Source of the DNA: 62-47 sp051954235
GTDB lineage: Bacteria > Pseudomonadota > Alphaproteobacteria > Rhizobiales > Xanthobacteraceae
DNA: 64,000 nucleotides
Assembly: GCA_051954235.1 (NCBI GenBank)
Contig: JBQCHY010000038.1
Coordinates: forward strand, 1-64,000
Direction of reading: 5' to 3'
Of this stretch, positions 33,117 to 41,875 are shown piece after piece (positions within the stretch are counted from its first letter, which is position 1; each line of letters begins with the position of its first letter). Below the pieces are notes generated by a model. It did no database searches and was not told where the DNA came from. It worked only from the letters and a program-made list of their open reading frames with translations. The position numbers and the translations under genes are program-made.

Positions 33117-34046
33117 ATGGCCAATGTCCGCGTCCTCGCCACCGATCTCGCGTTTCCCGAAGGTCCGGTGGTGCTGCCGGATGGCTCGGTGGTGCTGGTC
33201 GAAATCCGCGCGCAGCAACTCACCCGCGTCTGGCCCGATGGCCGCAAGGAAGTGGTCGCGAAAATGCCCGGCGGGCCGAACGGCGCGGCGATGGGCCCGG
33301 ACGGCAAGATCTACGTCTGCAACAACGGCGGCTTCAGCTGGACGGCTTCGCGCGGCACCATGATGCCGGGTGCGCCGGCGCCGCACGAATATATCGGGGG
33401 TTCGATCCAGCGCGTCGATCTGCAGACCGGCAAGGTCGAGACGCTGGCGGAGCGCTGCGGCGAGCATCCGCTGAAGGGGCCGAACGATCTGGTGTTCGAC
33501 AAGCAGGGCGGGCTGTGGTTCACCGACCTCGGCAAGCGCCGCGCGCGCGACATGGATGTCGGCGCAGTCTACTACATGCAGCCGAACGCCGGTGAGGTGG
33601 TGGAGGCGGTGTTCGGCATGCTGCCGGCCAACGGCATCGGCCTCTCGCCTGATGAAAAGACCGTCTATGTCGCGGAGACGCCGACCGCGCGATTGTGGGC
33701 CTACGATCTGGCGGCGCGCGGCGAGGTGAAGCCGGGCGACGTGATCTATCGCGGCGAGCGCGGCAAGCCGATCTGCGGTCTCGGCGGCTACCAGATGTTC
33801 GACTCGCTGGCGGTGGAAGCCTCCGGCAACGTTTGCGTCGCCACGCTGATCTCCGGTTGCATCTCGGTGATCGCGCCGGACGGCAAGCTGGTGGAGCAAG
33901 TGGAAACGGGCGACCGCGTCACCACCAACATCGCCTTCGGCGGGCCTGAGTTGAAGACCGCTTACATCACTTTGTCAGGACGCGGCGAACTGATCGCGAT
34001 GGACTGGCCGCGCGGCGGCCTGCCGCTGAATTTCTTGAATAAGTGA
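33117..34046 (+). CDS. SMP-30/gluconolactonase-like protein
   Basis: A 309-residue six-bladed beta-propeller lactonase. The metal-binding glutamate sits in the N-terminal FPEGPVVLPDG. The conserved asparagine and aspartate positions lie in KGPNDLVFDKQGGLWFTD and LSPDEKTVYVAET. The family hydrolyses sugar or other lactones using a divalent cation. AAAGGA lies 7 bases before ATG 33117. The protein lacks a signal peptide. Its neighbours do not reveal the substrate. Confidence 0.88.
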   Translation: MANVRVLATDLAFPEGPVVLPDGSVVLVEIRAQQLTRVWPDGRKEVVAKMPGGPNGAAMGPDGKIYVCNNGGFSWTASRGTMMPGAPAPHEYIGGSIQRVDLQTGKVETLAERCGEHPLKGPNDLVFDKQGGLWFTDLGKRRARDMDVGAVYYMQPNAGEVVEAVFGMLPANGIGLSPDEKTVYVAETPTARLWAYDLAARGEVKPGDVIYRGERGKPICGLGGYQMFDSLAVEASGNVCVATLISGCISVIAPDGKLVEQVETGDRVTTNIAFGGPELKTAYITLSGRGELIAMDWPRGGLPLNFLNK

Positions 34047-34064
34047 GTTGGCAGGCCTGCCAAC
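34047..34064. terminator. Perfect 18-bp palindrome immediately after a stop codon
   Basis: GTTGGCAGGCCTGCCAAC begins at the base after the SMP-30 stop codon. A 9-bp perfect palindrome without a loop and without a T-tract is a poor intrinsic terminator. It could equally be a protein-binding site. Confidence 0.35.
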
Positions 34065-34074
34065 ACTAGCGGTG

Positions 34075-34150
34075 GTCATCATCCGCGCAGGCGGATGATC
34101 CAGTAATCCCCATCGCGGAATACTGGATGCCCGCCTTCGCGGGCATGATG
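34075..34150. repeat. Diverged family B element
   Basis: ATCATCCGCGCAGGCGGATG and GCCCGCCTTCGCGGGCATGA are inverted ends with a short 25-bp inner part. The ends differ from the usual GGGGAC form, so this is a shorter subfamily. Confidence 0.7.
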
Positions 34151-34174
34151 GCGGTGAATAAAAAAGGAACGATC

Positions 34175-34768
34175 ATGCCCTGGCTGCAACCTGTCACCCT
34201 GAAGGGCGAGCATGCCTCGCTCGAACCGCTGTCAGCGGCGCATCGCGACGGCTTGATCGAGGCGGTGAAGGACGGCGATCTCTGGAAGCTCTGGTACACC
34301 GCCATTCCCGCGCCGGACAAAATGGACGCCGAGATCGCGCGCCGCCTCGATCTGCAAGAGAAGGGCGCGATGCTGCCGTTCACGGTGAAGGATGCCGGAG
34401 GCCAAATCGCCGGCATGACCACCTACATGAATGTCGATGCGCCGAACCGCCGCGTCGAGATCGGCTCGACGTGGTATGCGAAGCGGGTGCAGCGCACGCC
34501 GCTCAACACCCAATGCAAGCTGATGTTGTTGACGCATGCATTCGAGAAACTGGATTGCATCGCGGTCGAGTTTCGCACCCATTTCTTCAATCATCAGTCG
34601 CGGCGCGGCATCGAGCGGCTCGGCGCCAAGCAGGACGGCATTCTACGCAATCACAGCATCTCGCCGAACGGTACGCTGCGCGACACCGTGGTGTTCAGCA
34701 TCATCGCCTCGGACTGGCCGACGGCGAAAGCGCATCTGACGTATCAACTCAATGAGAGAGTGCGATAG
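34175..34768 (+). CDS. GNAT family N-acetyltransferase (RimJ/RimL type)
   Basis: A 197-residue acetyltransferase. The first beta strands include LKGEHASLEPL and the acetyl-CoA binding region EIGSTWYAKRVQRTPLNTQC. The later HFFNHQSRRGIERLGAKQDG matches the RimJ/RimL-type pattern that modifies protein N-termini or small amines. AAAAAGGAACG precedes ATG 34175. The in-frame sequence before this start derives from a repeat. The substrate is unknown. Confidence 0.88.
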   Translation: MPWLQPVTLKGEHASLEPLSAAHRDGLIEAVKDGDLWKLWYTAIPAPDKMDAEIARRLDLQEKGAMLPFTVKDAGGQIAGMTTYMNVDAPNRRVEIGSTWYAKRVQRTPLNTQCKLMLLTHAFEKLDCIAVEFRTHFFNHQSRRGIERLGAKQDGILRNHSISPNGTLRDTVVFSIIASDWPTAKAHLTYQLNERVR

Positions 34769-34788
34769 TGATCTGTACGGCTTCCTTC

Positions 34789-34912
34789 GTGTCCCGGACG
34801 CGATGCGGCATTCTTATGCCGCTTCGCAGAGCCGGGATCATTGCGAAAGATGTCTCCGTGGCGGCCCCGGATCAGCAGCGCAACGCTTCGCGTTGCACTG
34901 CATCCGGGGCAC
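34789..34912. repeat. Family E paired inverted repeat
   Basis: GTGTCCCGGACGCGATGCGG at the left and GCACTGCATCCGGGGCAC at the right are inverted ends. Internal smaller palindromes such as GCGCAACGCTTCGCGTTGC sit inside. It is the only copy of this family that I find here. It separates the GNAT and GMC oxidoreductase genes. Confidence 0.75.
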
Positions 34913-34933
34913 GTAACGTATTCGGATAGCGGG

Positions 34934-36577
34934 ATGGACACCTTCGACTATGTGATCGTCGGCGCCGGCTCGGCCGGATGCGTGCTCGCTAACCGGCTGA
35001 GCGAGGACGCCGGCGTCACGGTCTGCGTGTTGGAGGCGGGGCCGCGCGATTGGCACCCGTACATTCATCTGCCAGCCGGCTTCATCAAGACGTTCTACGA
35101 TCCGAAGATCAACTGGTGCTATTCGCAGGAGCCGGGACCGTGGACGGCGGGCCGCCGCATCTTCGCGCCGCGCGGCAAGACGCTCGGCGGCTCCAGTTCG
35201 ATCAACGGCCACATCTACAATCGCGGACAGCATCAGGATTTCGACACCTGGGCGCAGTTCGGCAATCGCGGCTGGGGCTATCCCGACGTGCTGCCGTATT
35301 TCCGCAGGCTCGAGCGCCGCATCGGCGAGGGCGAGGATACCTATCGCGGCCGCGACGGCGGGCTGACCGTCACCGACATCGGCTGGAGCGATGCGCTGTG
35401 CGATGCCTTCATCGCCGGCGCGGTGAGCCTCGGCATTCCGCGCAACCCGGACTACAACGGCAAGACGCAGGAAGGCGTCTCCTACGCCCAGCGCACCATT
35501 CACAACGGCCGCCGCGTCAGTTCGGCGACCGCGTTCCTGCATCCGGCGATCAAGCGCGGCAATGTCCACGTCATTACCCATGCGCACGCGACCAACGTGG
35601 TGTTCGACGGCAAACGCGCGGTCGGTGTGCGCTATGCGAAAGGCGGGCGTGGCGGTGCGATGCAGGAGGTGCGGGCGCGCAAGGAAGTGATCCTCTCAGG
35701 CGGCACGTATAATTCTCCGCAACTGTTGCAACTCTCGGGCGTGGGCGATCCGGCGCTGCTGCAATCGCTCGGCATCGAACTGCGTCACGCGCTGCCGGGC
35801 GTCGGCGAAGGCTTGCAGGATCACTACGCGCCGCGCTCGGTGGCGCGGGTGAAGAACATCAGGACCATCAACGAGCGTGCGCGCGGATTGAATCTCGCGC
35901 TGGAGGCGATCAAGTGGGCGACGACGCGGCGCGGCATTCTCGCGCTGTCGCCGACCATGGTCTACTGCTTCTGGCATTCCGGCGAGACCACCGAAAGCTC
36001 CGACCTGCAACTCACCTTCACGCCGGCGAGCTATAAGGAAGGCGTGCAGGGCAAGCTGGAGGACGAGCCCGGCATGACGGTTGCGTCATGGCAGCAGCGG
36101 CCGGAAAGCCGCGGTTACGTGCATTGCCGCACCAGCGATCCGTTCGAGGCGCCGCTGATCCAGACCAATTATCTCGATGCCGAGTTGGATCGCCGCGTCG
36201 TCGTCGCCGGCATGAAACTGGCGCGGCGGCTGCTCGCCTCGCAACCGCTGTCGCCATATTACGAGCGCGAGGATTTTCCGGGGCCTGGTGTGCGGACCGA
36301 TGACGAATTTCTCGCCGCCGCCACCGAGCGCGGCACCACCACGTTCCATCCCGGCTGCACCTGTCGCATGGGGCCGGCGAGCGCGCCGTGGTCCGTGGTG
36401 GACGACCGGTTGCGCGTGCACGGGCTGGAAGGCCTGCGCGTGGTCGATGCCTCGATCATGCCGCGCATGATCTCCGCCAACCTCAACGCCTCCACCATGA
36501 TGATCGCCGACAAGGCGTCGGATTTCATCCGTGGGAAGGGGGCGCTGGAGAGCGCGTCGGTCGGTGCGGCGTCGTGA
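34934..36577 (+). CDS. GMC family FAD-dependent oxidoreductase
   Basis: A 547-residue flavoprotein of the glucose-methanol-choline family. The ADP-binding motif is VIVGAGSAGCVLANRLSE at the N-terminus. GMC signature 1 lies in GKTLGGSSSINGHIYNRG and signature 2 in SGGTYNSPQLLQLSGVGD. The catalytic histidine is H472 in TFHPGCTCRMG, with an asparagine in NLNASTMM as the second base. The start at ATG 34934 is chosen because earlier in-frame codons lie in a repeat. Members oxidise alcohols such as choline or long-chain and aromatic alcohols; the substrate here is unknown. Confidence 0.93.
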   Translation: MDTFDYVIVGAGSAGCVLANRLSEDAGVTVCVLEAGPRDWHPYIHLPAGFIKTFYDPKINWCYSQEPGPWTAGRRIFAPRGKTLGGSSSINGHIYNRGQHQDFDTWAQFGNRGWGYPDVLPYFRRLERRIGEGEDTYRGRDGGLTVTDIGWSDALCDAFIAGAVSLGIPRNPDYNGKTQEGVSYAQRTIHNGRRVSSATAFLHPAIKRGNVHVITHAHATNVVFDGKRAVGVRYAKGGRGGAMQEVRARKEVILSGGTYNSPQLLQLSGVGDPALLQSLGIELRHALPGVGEGLQDHYAPRSVARVKNIRTINERARGLNLALEAIKWATTRRGILALSPTMVYCFWHSGETTESSDLQLTFTPASYKEGVQGKLEDEPGMTVASWQQRPESRGYVHCRTSDPFEAPLIQTNYLDAELDRRVVVAGMKLARRLLASQPLSPYYEREDFPGPGVRTDDEFLAAATERGTTTFHPGCTCRMGPASAPWSVVDDRLRVHGLEGLRVVDASIMPRMISANLNASTMMIADKASDFIRGKGALESASVGAAS

Positions 36578-36620
36578 GTAGCTGACGCGAAATATATCGC
36601 GTCGAATCAAATCCCCTCAG

Positions 36621-36752
36621 CGTCGTCCCCGCGAAGGCGGGGACCCATACGCCGTGTCGCTCATGAGATAGGAAGCGCTGATAACCCCTGTCGGATGGTC
36701 CCGTTCACTGCGTCGTCAGGGATTCTGGGTCCCCGCCTTCGCGGGGACGACG
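36621..36752. repeat. Family B paired inverted repeat
   Basis: CGTCGTCCCCGCGAAGGCGG and its inverse around 36740 enclose a unique 80-bp middle. It lies in the gap between convergent GMC and monooxygenase genes, where it may double as a terminator. Confidence 0.85.
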
Positions 36753-36773
36753 GTTTTCGTGTGGCGGGTGGTC

Positions 36774-38273
36774 CTACCCGTAAACGAACGCTGCGTCCTT
36801 GAGGTCGATCTTGCCGAACTCGTCCTTTTCGGTCCAGTAGTCCTGGTTGTGCTGCCATTCCGGTTTGTCGCCGCGCTTCGGCAGCAGGTGCATGCCGCGC
36901 ATCATATAGCCGGGATTGAAGTTCTCCGGGTCGATCCAGTCGAGGAGCCTCATGTCGCTGTCTTCCGCACGCAGCGCCGGCGTCACCTTATTCGCGCCGA
37001 TCGCCTTCATGTGGTTGAGCATGGCGCAGACGAAATCGGCGACGAGATCGACGCGCAAGGTCCAGCTCGCGCGGAAATAGCCGAACACCCAGACGAGGTT
37101 CGGCACGCCGGTGAACATCATGCCGCGATAGGTCACGGTGTCGGCGAAGTCGAGTTGCTTGCCGTCGATGGAGAATGCGATGTCGCCGGTCGCCAGCAAG
37201 TTGAAGCCGGTGGCGGTGACGATGATGTCGGCCTCGAGCGTCTTGCCGGATTTCAAAAGGATGCCGGTTTCGGTGAAGCGCTCGATTTCGTCGGTAACCA
37301 CCGACGTCTTGCCCGACGCAATGCTCCTGAACAGGTCGCCGTCGGGAATGAAGGCGATGCGCTGCCGCCACGGCCGATAGCGCGGCGTGAAGTGGGTCTT
37401 GATGTCGTAATCGGGGCCGAGATAGGCGAGGACGCCGGCCATCAGGTCCTGTTTGGCGCCTTCCGGGTCGTTGAAGGTCTTTCGCGTGAAGGCGTCTTGC
37501 TCATAAAGAATCTTGCGGCGGACGATTTCGTGAATCCAGCTTTCGTCCACTTGCAGGCGGCGCAGTTCGTCGGCGATCTCGATGGCGTTGCGGCCGGCGC
37601 GGAAATAGGTCGGCGAGCGTTGCAGCATGGTGACGTGCGCGCAATCGTCGGCGATGTTCGGCACCAGCGTCGCGGCGGTGGCGCCGGAGCCGATGACGGT
37701 CACCTTCTTGCCCTTGTAGTCGAGGTCTTCCGGCCACTTCTGCGGATGCACGATCTTGCCCTTGAACGAGGCCATCTCCGGCCACTCCGGGGTGTAGCCC
37801 TCGGTGTGACGATAGTAGCCCTGGCACATCCAGAAGAAGTTGGTGGTGAAGCGCAGCCGCTCGCCGGTGTCGCTGCGCTCGGCGATGATGGTCCAGAGGT
37901 TGTCGGCGTTCGACCAGTCGGCGCTGAGGATGCGGTGGTGATAGCGGATGTGCTTCGCGAGATCGTTCTCGTCGATCACCTCGTGCATGTATTTCAGGAT
38001 TTCGGCGGCGGTGGCGATCGGCGCGCCCACCCACGGCTTGAAGCGATAGCCGAAGGTGTAGAGATCGCTGTCGGAGCGGATGCCCGGATAGCGATGCGTC
38101 CACCAGGTGCCTCCGAAATGATCCTGCGCTTCCAGGATCACGAAGCTGGTGCCCGGACATTGCGTGGTCAGGTGATAGGCCGAGCCGACGCCGGAAATGC
38201 CGGCGCCGACGATGAGGACGTCGAAGTGTTCGGTTGCGAGCGAGGAGGCCGTCTCGACCTTGCTTTGCACGTT
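36774..38273 (-). CDS. Flavin-containing Baeyer-Villiger-type monooxygenase
   Basis: A 499-residue NAD(P)H flavoprotein. FAD is bound at GAGISGVGSA (residues 24-33), the second Rossmann fold is GSGATAA near residue 197, and the Baeyer-Villiger fingerprint FxGxxxHxxxWP reads FKGKIVHPQKWP at residues 171-182. The family inserts oxygen into ketones or oxidises soft heteroatoms; EthA of mycobacteria is a relative. I choose GTG 38273 as start because AAGGAGG lies 8 bases upstream; another GTG at 38306 has no such site. The substrate is unknown. Confidence 0.93.
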   Translation of the reverse strand, partial: NVQSKVETASSLATEHFDVLIVGAGISGVGSAYHLTTQCPGTSFVILEAQDHFGGTWWTHRYPGIRSDSDLYTFGYRFKPWVGAPIATAAEILKYMHEVIDENDLAKHIRYHHRILSADWSNADNLWTIIAERSDTGERLRFTTNFFWMCQGYYRHTEGYTPEWPEMASFKGKIVHPQKWPEDLDYKGKKVTVIGSGATAATLVPNIADDCAHVTMLQRSPTYFRAGRNAIEIADELRRLQVDESWIHEIVRRKILYEQDAFTRKTFNDPEGAKQDLMAGVLAYLGPDYDIKTHFTPRYRPWRQRIAFIPDGDLFRSIASGKTSVVTDEIERFTETGILLKSGKTLEADIIVTATGFNLLATGDIAFSIDGKQLDFADTVTYRGMMFTGVPNLVWVFGYFRASWTLRVDLVADFVCAMLNHMKAIGANKVTPALRAEDSDMRLLDWIDPENFNPGYMMRGMHLLPKRGDKPEWQHNQDYWTEKDEFGKIDLKDAAFVYG

Positions 38274-38424
38274 CACGGCGGCAACCTCCTTCTCTTGTCG
38301 TCTCACGTCAGTCGGATTCGAGCGACTGTCGCTGCCTGATGGCGCAGCATCTTGCGTGCAGATGCTACAGGGCGTCGCGTTTGGAGTTCAACTCGAACTG
38401 TAGCGGGTCGGATCAAAGTTATAG

Positions 38425-38544
38425 TGTCGTCCCCGCGAAGGCGGGGACCCAGACTCCGCAGCGCTTCGGTTCAATAAACCGAGGCGAGACTATCTATAAC
38501 AATCAATGCCAGGGGTTCTGGGTCCCCGCCTTCGCGGGGACGAC
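38425..38544. repeat. Family B paired inverted repeat
   Basis: The ends are GTCGTCCCCGCGAAGGCGGG and inverse. The inner part contains ATAACAATCAATGCCAGG, the reverse complement of the inner sequence of the copy at 23336-23461. It lies in the 320-bp gap upstream of the monooxygenase gene. Confidence 0.85.
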
Positions 38545-38593
38545 TCCTTGTCATGTTGCAAATCCGCGTATGAAGCGAATTTTCGATCGGACC

Positions 38594-39436
38594 TCACACC
38601 TCGCGGCGGCTGAGGAAGGCGAGGCGCTCGAACAGGTGGACGTCCTGCTCGTTCTTCAGGAGCGCGCCGTGCAGCGGCGGGATCAGCTTGCGCGGGTCGC
38701 GCTCGCGCAGCATCTCCGGCGAGAACTCCTCGTTGAGCAGCAGTTTGAGCCAGTCGAGCAGTTCGGAGGTTGACGGCTTCTTTTTCAGGCCGGGAACTTC
38801 GCGCACCTCGAAGAATATCTTCAGCGCTTCCTGCACCAGACGCTTCTGGATGTCGGGGAAGTGGACGTCGACGATCTGCGCCATCGTCTCCTGATCCGGG
38901 AACTTGATGTAGTGGAAGAAGCAGCGGCGCAGGAAGGCGTCCGGCAGTTCCTTCTCGTTGTTCGAGGTGATCATGACGATCGGGCGTTCCTTCGCCTTGA
39001 TCGTCTCGCCGGTCTCGTAGACGTAGAACTCCATGCGATCGAGTTCGAGCAGCAGGTCGTTCGGAAATTCGATGTCGGCCTTGTCGATTTCGTCGATCAG
39101 CAGCACCGGGCGCTTGCCGTGGGTGAAGGCTTCCCACAATTTGCCGCGCTTGATGTAGTTCGAAATGTCGGACACGCGGGCGTCGCCGAGCTGACTGTCG
39201 CGCAGCCGCGACACCGCGTCGTATTCGTAGAGCCCCTGCTGCGCCTTGGTGGTGGACTTGATGTGCCAGGTCAGGAGCGGGGCGCCGATCGCCTTGGCGA
39301 CTTCCTCGGCCAGCACCGTCTTGCCGGTGCCGGGCTCGCCCTTCACCAGCAACGGGCGTTCGAGCACGATGGCGGCGTTGACCGCGACCTTGAGATCATC
39401 GGTCGCGACGTAATCTTGGGTGCCGGTAAACTTCAT
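38594..39436 (-). CDS. MoxR-family AAA+ ATPase
   Basis: A 280-residue ATPase. Walker A is GEPGTGKT (residues 33-40), Walker B is VLLIDEIDKAD, and sensor 1 lies in MITSNNEKELPDAFLRR. MoxR ATPases act as chaperones that load metals or activate partner enzymes together with von Willebrand factor A proteins. A VWA gene lies divergently at 39973 with a small membrane-protein gene between, an arrangement like CoxD/CoxE of carbon monoxide dehydrogenase maturation. No Cox enzyme is visible in the window. Confidence 0.93.
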   Translation of the reverse strand: MKFTGTQDYVATDDLKVAVNAAIVLERPLLVKGEPGTGKTVLAEEVAKAIGAPLLTWHIKSTTKAQQGLYEYDAVSRLRDSQLGDARVSDISNYIKRGKLWEAFTHGKRPVLLIDEIDKADIEFPNDLLLELDRMEFYVYETGETIKAKERPIVMITSNNEKELPDAFLRRCFFHYIKFPDQETMAQIVDVHFPDIQKRLVQEALKIFFEVREVPGLKKKPSTSELLDWLKLLLNEEFSPEMLRERDPRKLIPPLHGALLKNEQDVHLFERLAFLSRREV

Positions 39437-39534
39437 TGATGGAATGCCTTGCTGCTTTCACGAAGAGAGGAGCGCAACGCTCCTCCGAACACGCAACGAC
39501 CGCCCTGCGGCGGCCGCTGCCGGATGATGGAAAC

Positions 39535-39789
39535 CTATGCGCGTCGTATCAGCGACAGGATCACCAGGACGATGATGCCGCCGATCGCCGCGTTGATGAT
39601 GGCGCGGATCACGCCTGTGCCGAGGTTGATGCCGAGTTGCGGCAACAGCCAGCCCGCGACCACCGCGCCGATGATGCCGACGACGATGTTGCCGAGCAGG
39701 CCGAAGCCGCCGCCGCGCACGACGAGACCCGCGAGCCAGCCGGCGATGGCGCCGACGATGAGCCAGACGATAATGGATTCAATCCCCAT
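39535..39789 (-). CDS. GlsB/YeaQ/YmgE family membrane protein
   Basis: An 84-residue very hydrophobic inner-membrane protein with three glycine-rich segments: IIVWLIVGAIAGWLAGLVV, LLGNIVVGIIGAVVAGWLLP and AIINAAIGGIIVLVILSLI. This is the layout of the transglycosylase-associated/YeaQ family, often linked to general stress. It lies between the moxR gene and the divergent VWA gene. Function unproven. Confidence 0.88.
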   Translation of the reverse strand: MGIESIIVWLIVGAIAGWLAGLVVRGGGFGLLGNIVVGIIGAVVAGWLLPQLGINLGTGVIRAIINAAIGGIIVLVILSLIRRA

Positions 39790-39972
39790 TGAGCTATCCT
39801 TTGGAGCTATCCCCTGTTGCGGCGATCGAGGCCGCGCCCCGGCACTTTAGTAGAAAAACCCGGCAGGTCCAGTGAACGGCACGGCGCTGTTCCCCGTCAA
39901 TCCACGGCGTTGCACGGCAGCCGTGACAGGCCGCCCCTTGACGAAAGCGTGGTGGCGGGCAATCTGCTCCCC

Positions 39973-41148
39973 ATGTTCCTGCAATTTTTCACTTCGCTGC
40001 GCGATGCCCAGGTCCCCGTCACCTTGCGGGAATACCTGACGCTGATGGAGGCGCTCGACGCCAATCTGGCCGACCAGAGCGTCGAGAACTTTTATTATTT
40101 GTCGCGCGCTGCGCTGGTCAAGGACGAGCGCAATCTCGACAAGTTCGACCGGGTGTTCGGGGCCACCTTCAAGGGCCTGGAAAACCTGCTCGACGCCATG
40201 GACAAGGCGGAGATTCCCGCTGAGTGGCTGAAGAAGCTCGCGGAGAAGTATCTCACCGAGGAAGAGAAGAAGCAGATCGAGACCATGGGCTGGGACAAGA
40301 TCATGGAGACGCTGAAGAAGCGGCTCGAGGAGCAGAAGAAGCGCCATCAGGGCGGCTCGAAGTGGATCGGCACCGCCGGCACCTCACCGTTCGGCGCTTA
40401 CGGCTACAACCCCGAAGGGGTGCGGATCGGACAGGAGAAGAACCGCAACAACCGCGCCGTGAAGGTGTGGGACAAGCGCGAGTTCAAGGACCTCGACGGC
40501 AACGTCGAACTCGGCATCCGCAACATCAAGGTGGCGCTGCGGCGGCTGCGTAAGTTCGCGCGTACCGGCGCGCCGGACGAACTCGATCTCGATACCACCA
40601 TCAAGGAAACCGCCAACCACGGCTATCTCGACGTGCACATGCGACCCGAGCGGCGCAACGCGGTCAAGGTGCTGGTGTTCTTCGATATCGGCGGGTCGAT
40701 GGATTCGCACATCGCGCAGGTCGAGGAATTGTTCTCGGCGGCGAAGACCGAATTCAAGCACATGGAATATTTTTACTTCCACAACTGCCTCTATGAAGGC
40801 GTGTGGAAGCAGAACAAACGCCGCTTCACCGACCGCACGCCGACCTGGGACGTGCTGCACAAGTACCCGCACGACTACAAGGTGGTGTTCGTCGGCGACG
40901 CCTCGATGTCGCCTTACGAAATCATGGTGCCGGGCGGCTCGGTCGAGCACGTCAACGAGGAGGCCGGCTCGGTTTGGCTGGAGCGCATCACGCGGACTTA
41001 TCCGCACGCGATCTGGCTCAACCCGGTGGCGAAGAAGCACTGGGACTATTCGGAGTCCACTACACTCATTCGTCGGCTGTTTTCGGAGCGCATGTTCCCG
41101 CTGACGATCGAAGGGCTCGAAGGCGCAATGAAAGAACTGGTGAGGTAA
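39973..41148 (+). CDS. VWA-domain protein, CoxE-like, with altered MIDAS
   Basis: A 391-residue protein expected to partner with the MoxR ATPase. The N-terminal helical part contains a lysine/glutamate-rich stretch (EEEKKQIETMGWDK). The C-terminal VWA domain begins near AVKVLVFFDIGGSMDSH, residues 230-246. The metal-binding motif reads D238-x-G-x-S242, where classical MIDAS is DxSxS, so metal binding may be weakened. ATG 39973 gives the homologous start MFLQFFTSLRDAQVP; earlier in-frame codons are not supported. Confidence 0.88.
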   Translation: MFLQFFTSLRDAQVPVTLREYLTLMEALDANLADQSVENFYYLSRAALVKDERNLDKFDRVFGATFKGLENLLDAMDKAEIPAEWLKKLAEKYLTEEEKKQIETMGWDKIMETLKKRLEEQKKRHQGGSKWIGTAGTSPFGAYGYNPEGVRIGQEKNRNNRAVKVWDKREFKDLDGNVELGIRNIKVALRRLRKFARTGAPDELDLDTTIKETANHGYLDVHMRPERRNAVKVLVFFDIGGSMDSHIAQVEELFSAAKTEFKHMEYFYFHNCLYEGVWKQNKRRFTDRTPTWDVLHKYPHDYKVVFVGDASMSPYEIMVPGGSVEHVNEEAGSVWLERITRTYPHAIWLNPVAKKHWDYSESTTLIRRLFSERMFPLTIEGLEGAMKELVR

Positions 41149-41180
41149 CTTGCGGTAGTCATCGGCCGTAACATAATCTT

Positions 41181-41271
41181 CGTCATGGCCGGGCTTGTCC
41201 CGGCCATCCACGACTTATTCTTGCAGAGATGCCTCAAGACGTGGATGCCCGGGACAAGCCCGGGCATGACG
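41181..41271. repeat. Family A paired inverted repeat
   Basis: CGTCATGGCCGGGCTTGTCC faces GTGGATGCCCGGGACAAGCC over a 30-bp spacer, one member of each palindrome subtype. It lies just before the rhodanese gene. Confidence 0.85.
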
Positions 41272-41291
41272 ATTTCAACGAGGAAATGCCT

Positions 41292-41705
41292 ATGCCCCAA
41301 ACTATCACCCGCGGCATCAAGAAGCTGCTCGAGGAAGCCAACAAGGAAATCGAGACCATGAACGTCGCCGACGCCAAGGCGGCGGTGGCGCGCGGCGAGG
41401 CGGTGATCGTCGATATCCGCGATCCACGCGAACTCGAGCGCGAAGGCAAGATCCCGGGCTCGTTCTCCTGCACGCGCGGCATGCTGGAATTCTGGATCGA
41501 TCCGGAAAGCCCCTACGCCAAGCCGATCTTCCAGGAAGAAGGCAAGAAGTTCATTTTCCATTGTGCCTCCGGCTGGCGCTCGGCGCTCGCCGCTAAGACC
41601 GCGCAGGACATGGGCCTGAAGCCGGTCGCGCACCTCGGCGGCGGCTTCACCGCCTGGCGCGACGCCGGCGAGCCGGTCGAGAAGGTCGTGCCGAAGGCGA
41701 AGTAG
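41292..41705 (+). CDS. Rhodanese-domain sulfurtransferase (single domain)
   Basis: A 137-residue protein whose N-terminal helical stretch (GIKKLLEEANKEIETM) leads into one rhodanese domain: DIRDPRELEREGKIPGS and the active-site loop HCASGWRSA with C91. The six-residue loop fits sulfur-transfer enzymes. ATG 41292 with GAGG 8 bases upstream is preferred over the ATG two codons earlier. A two-domain sulfurtransferase follows after a repeat. Confidence 0.9.
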   Translation: MPQTITRGIKKLLEEANKEIETMNVADAKAAVARGEAVIVDIRDPRELEREGKIPGSFSCTRGMLEFWIDPESPYAKPIFQEEGKKFIFHCASGWRSALAAKTAQDMGLKPVAHLGGGFTAWRDAGEPVEKVVPKAK

Positions 41706-41721
41706 CTGCGGCTGGGGTTTT

Positions 41722-41850
41722 CGTCATGCCCGGCCTTGTGCCGGGCATCCACGTCTTCTTCATGCTTTGACCTCGCACAAGACGTGGATGGCCGGGACAT
41801 AGGCGAGCAAAGCGACGCCGTTCTTCGAACGGCTGGGCCCGGCCATGACG
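41722..41850. repeat. Family A pair with an internal insertion
   Basis: The left palindrome is CGTCATGCCCGGCCTTGTGC. In the right one the loop is replaced by about 35 bp that include a small hairpin (ACGCCGTTCTTCGAACGGC) before the closing GGCCCGGCCATGACG. The insertion enlarges the loop of one palindrome while keeping the stem ends. Confidence 0.75.
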
Positions 41851-41875
41851 ATGGTTGTGGATTGGAGTCCGCGCA

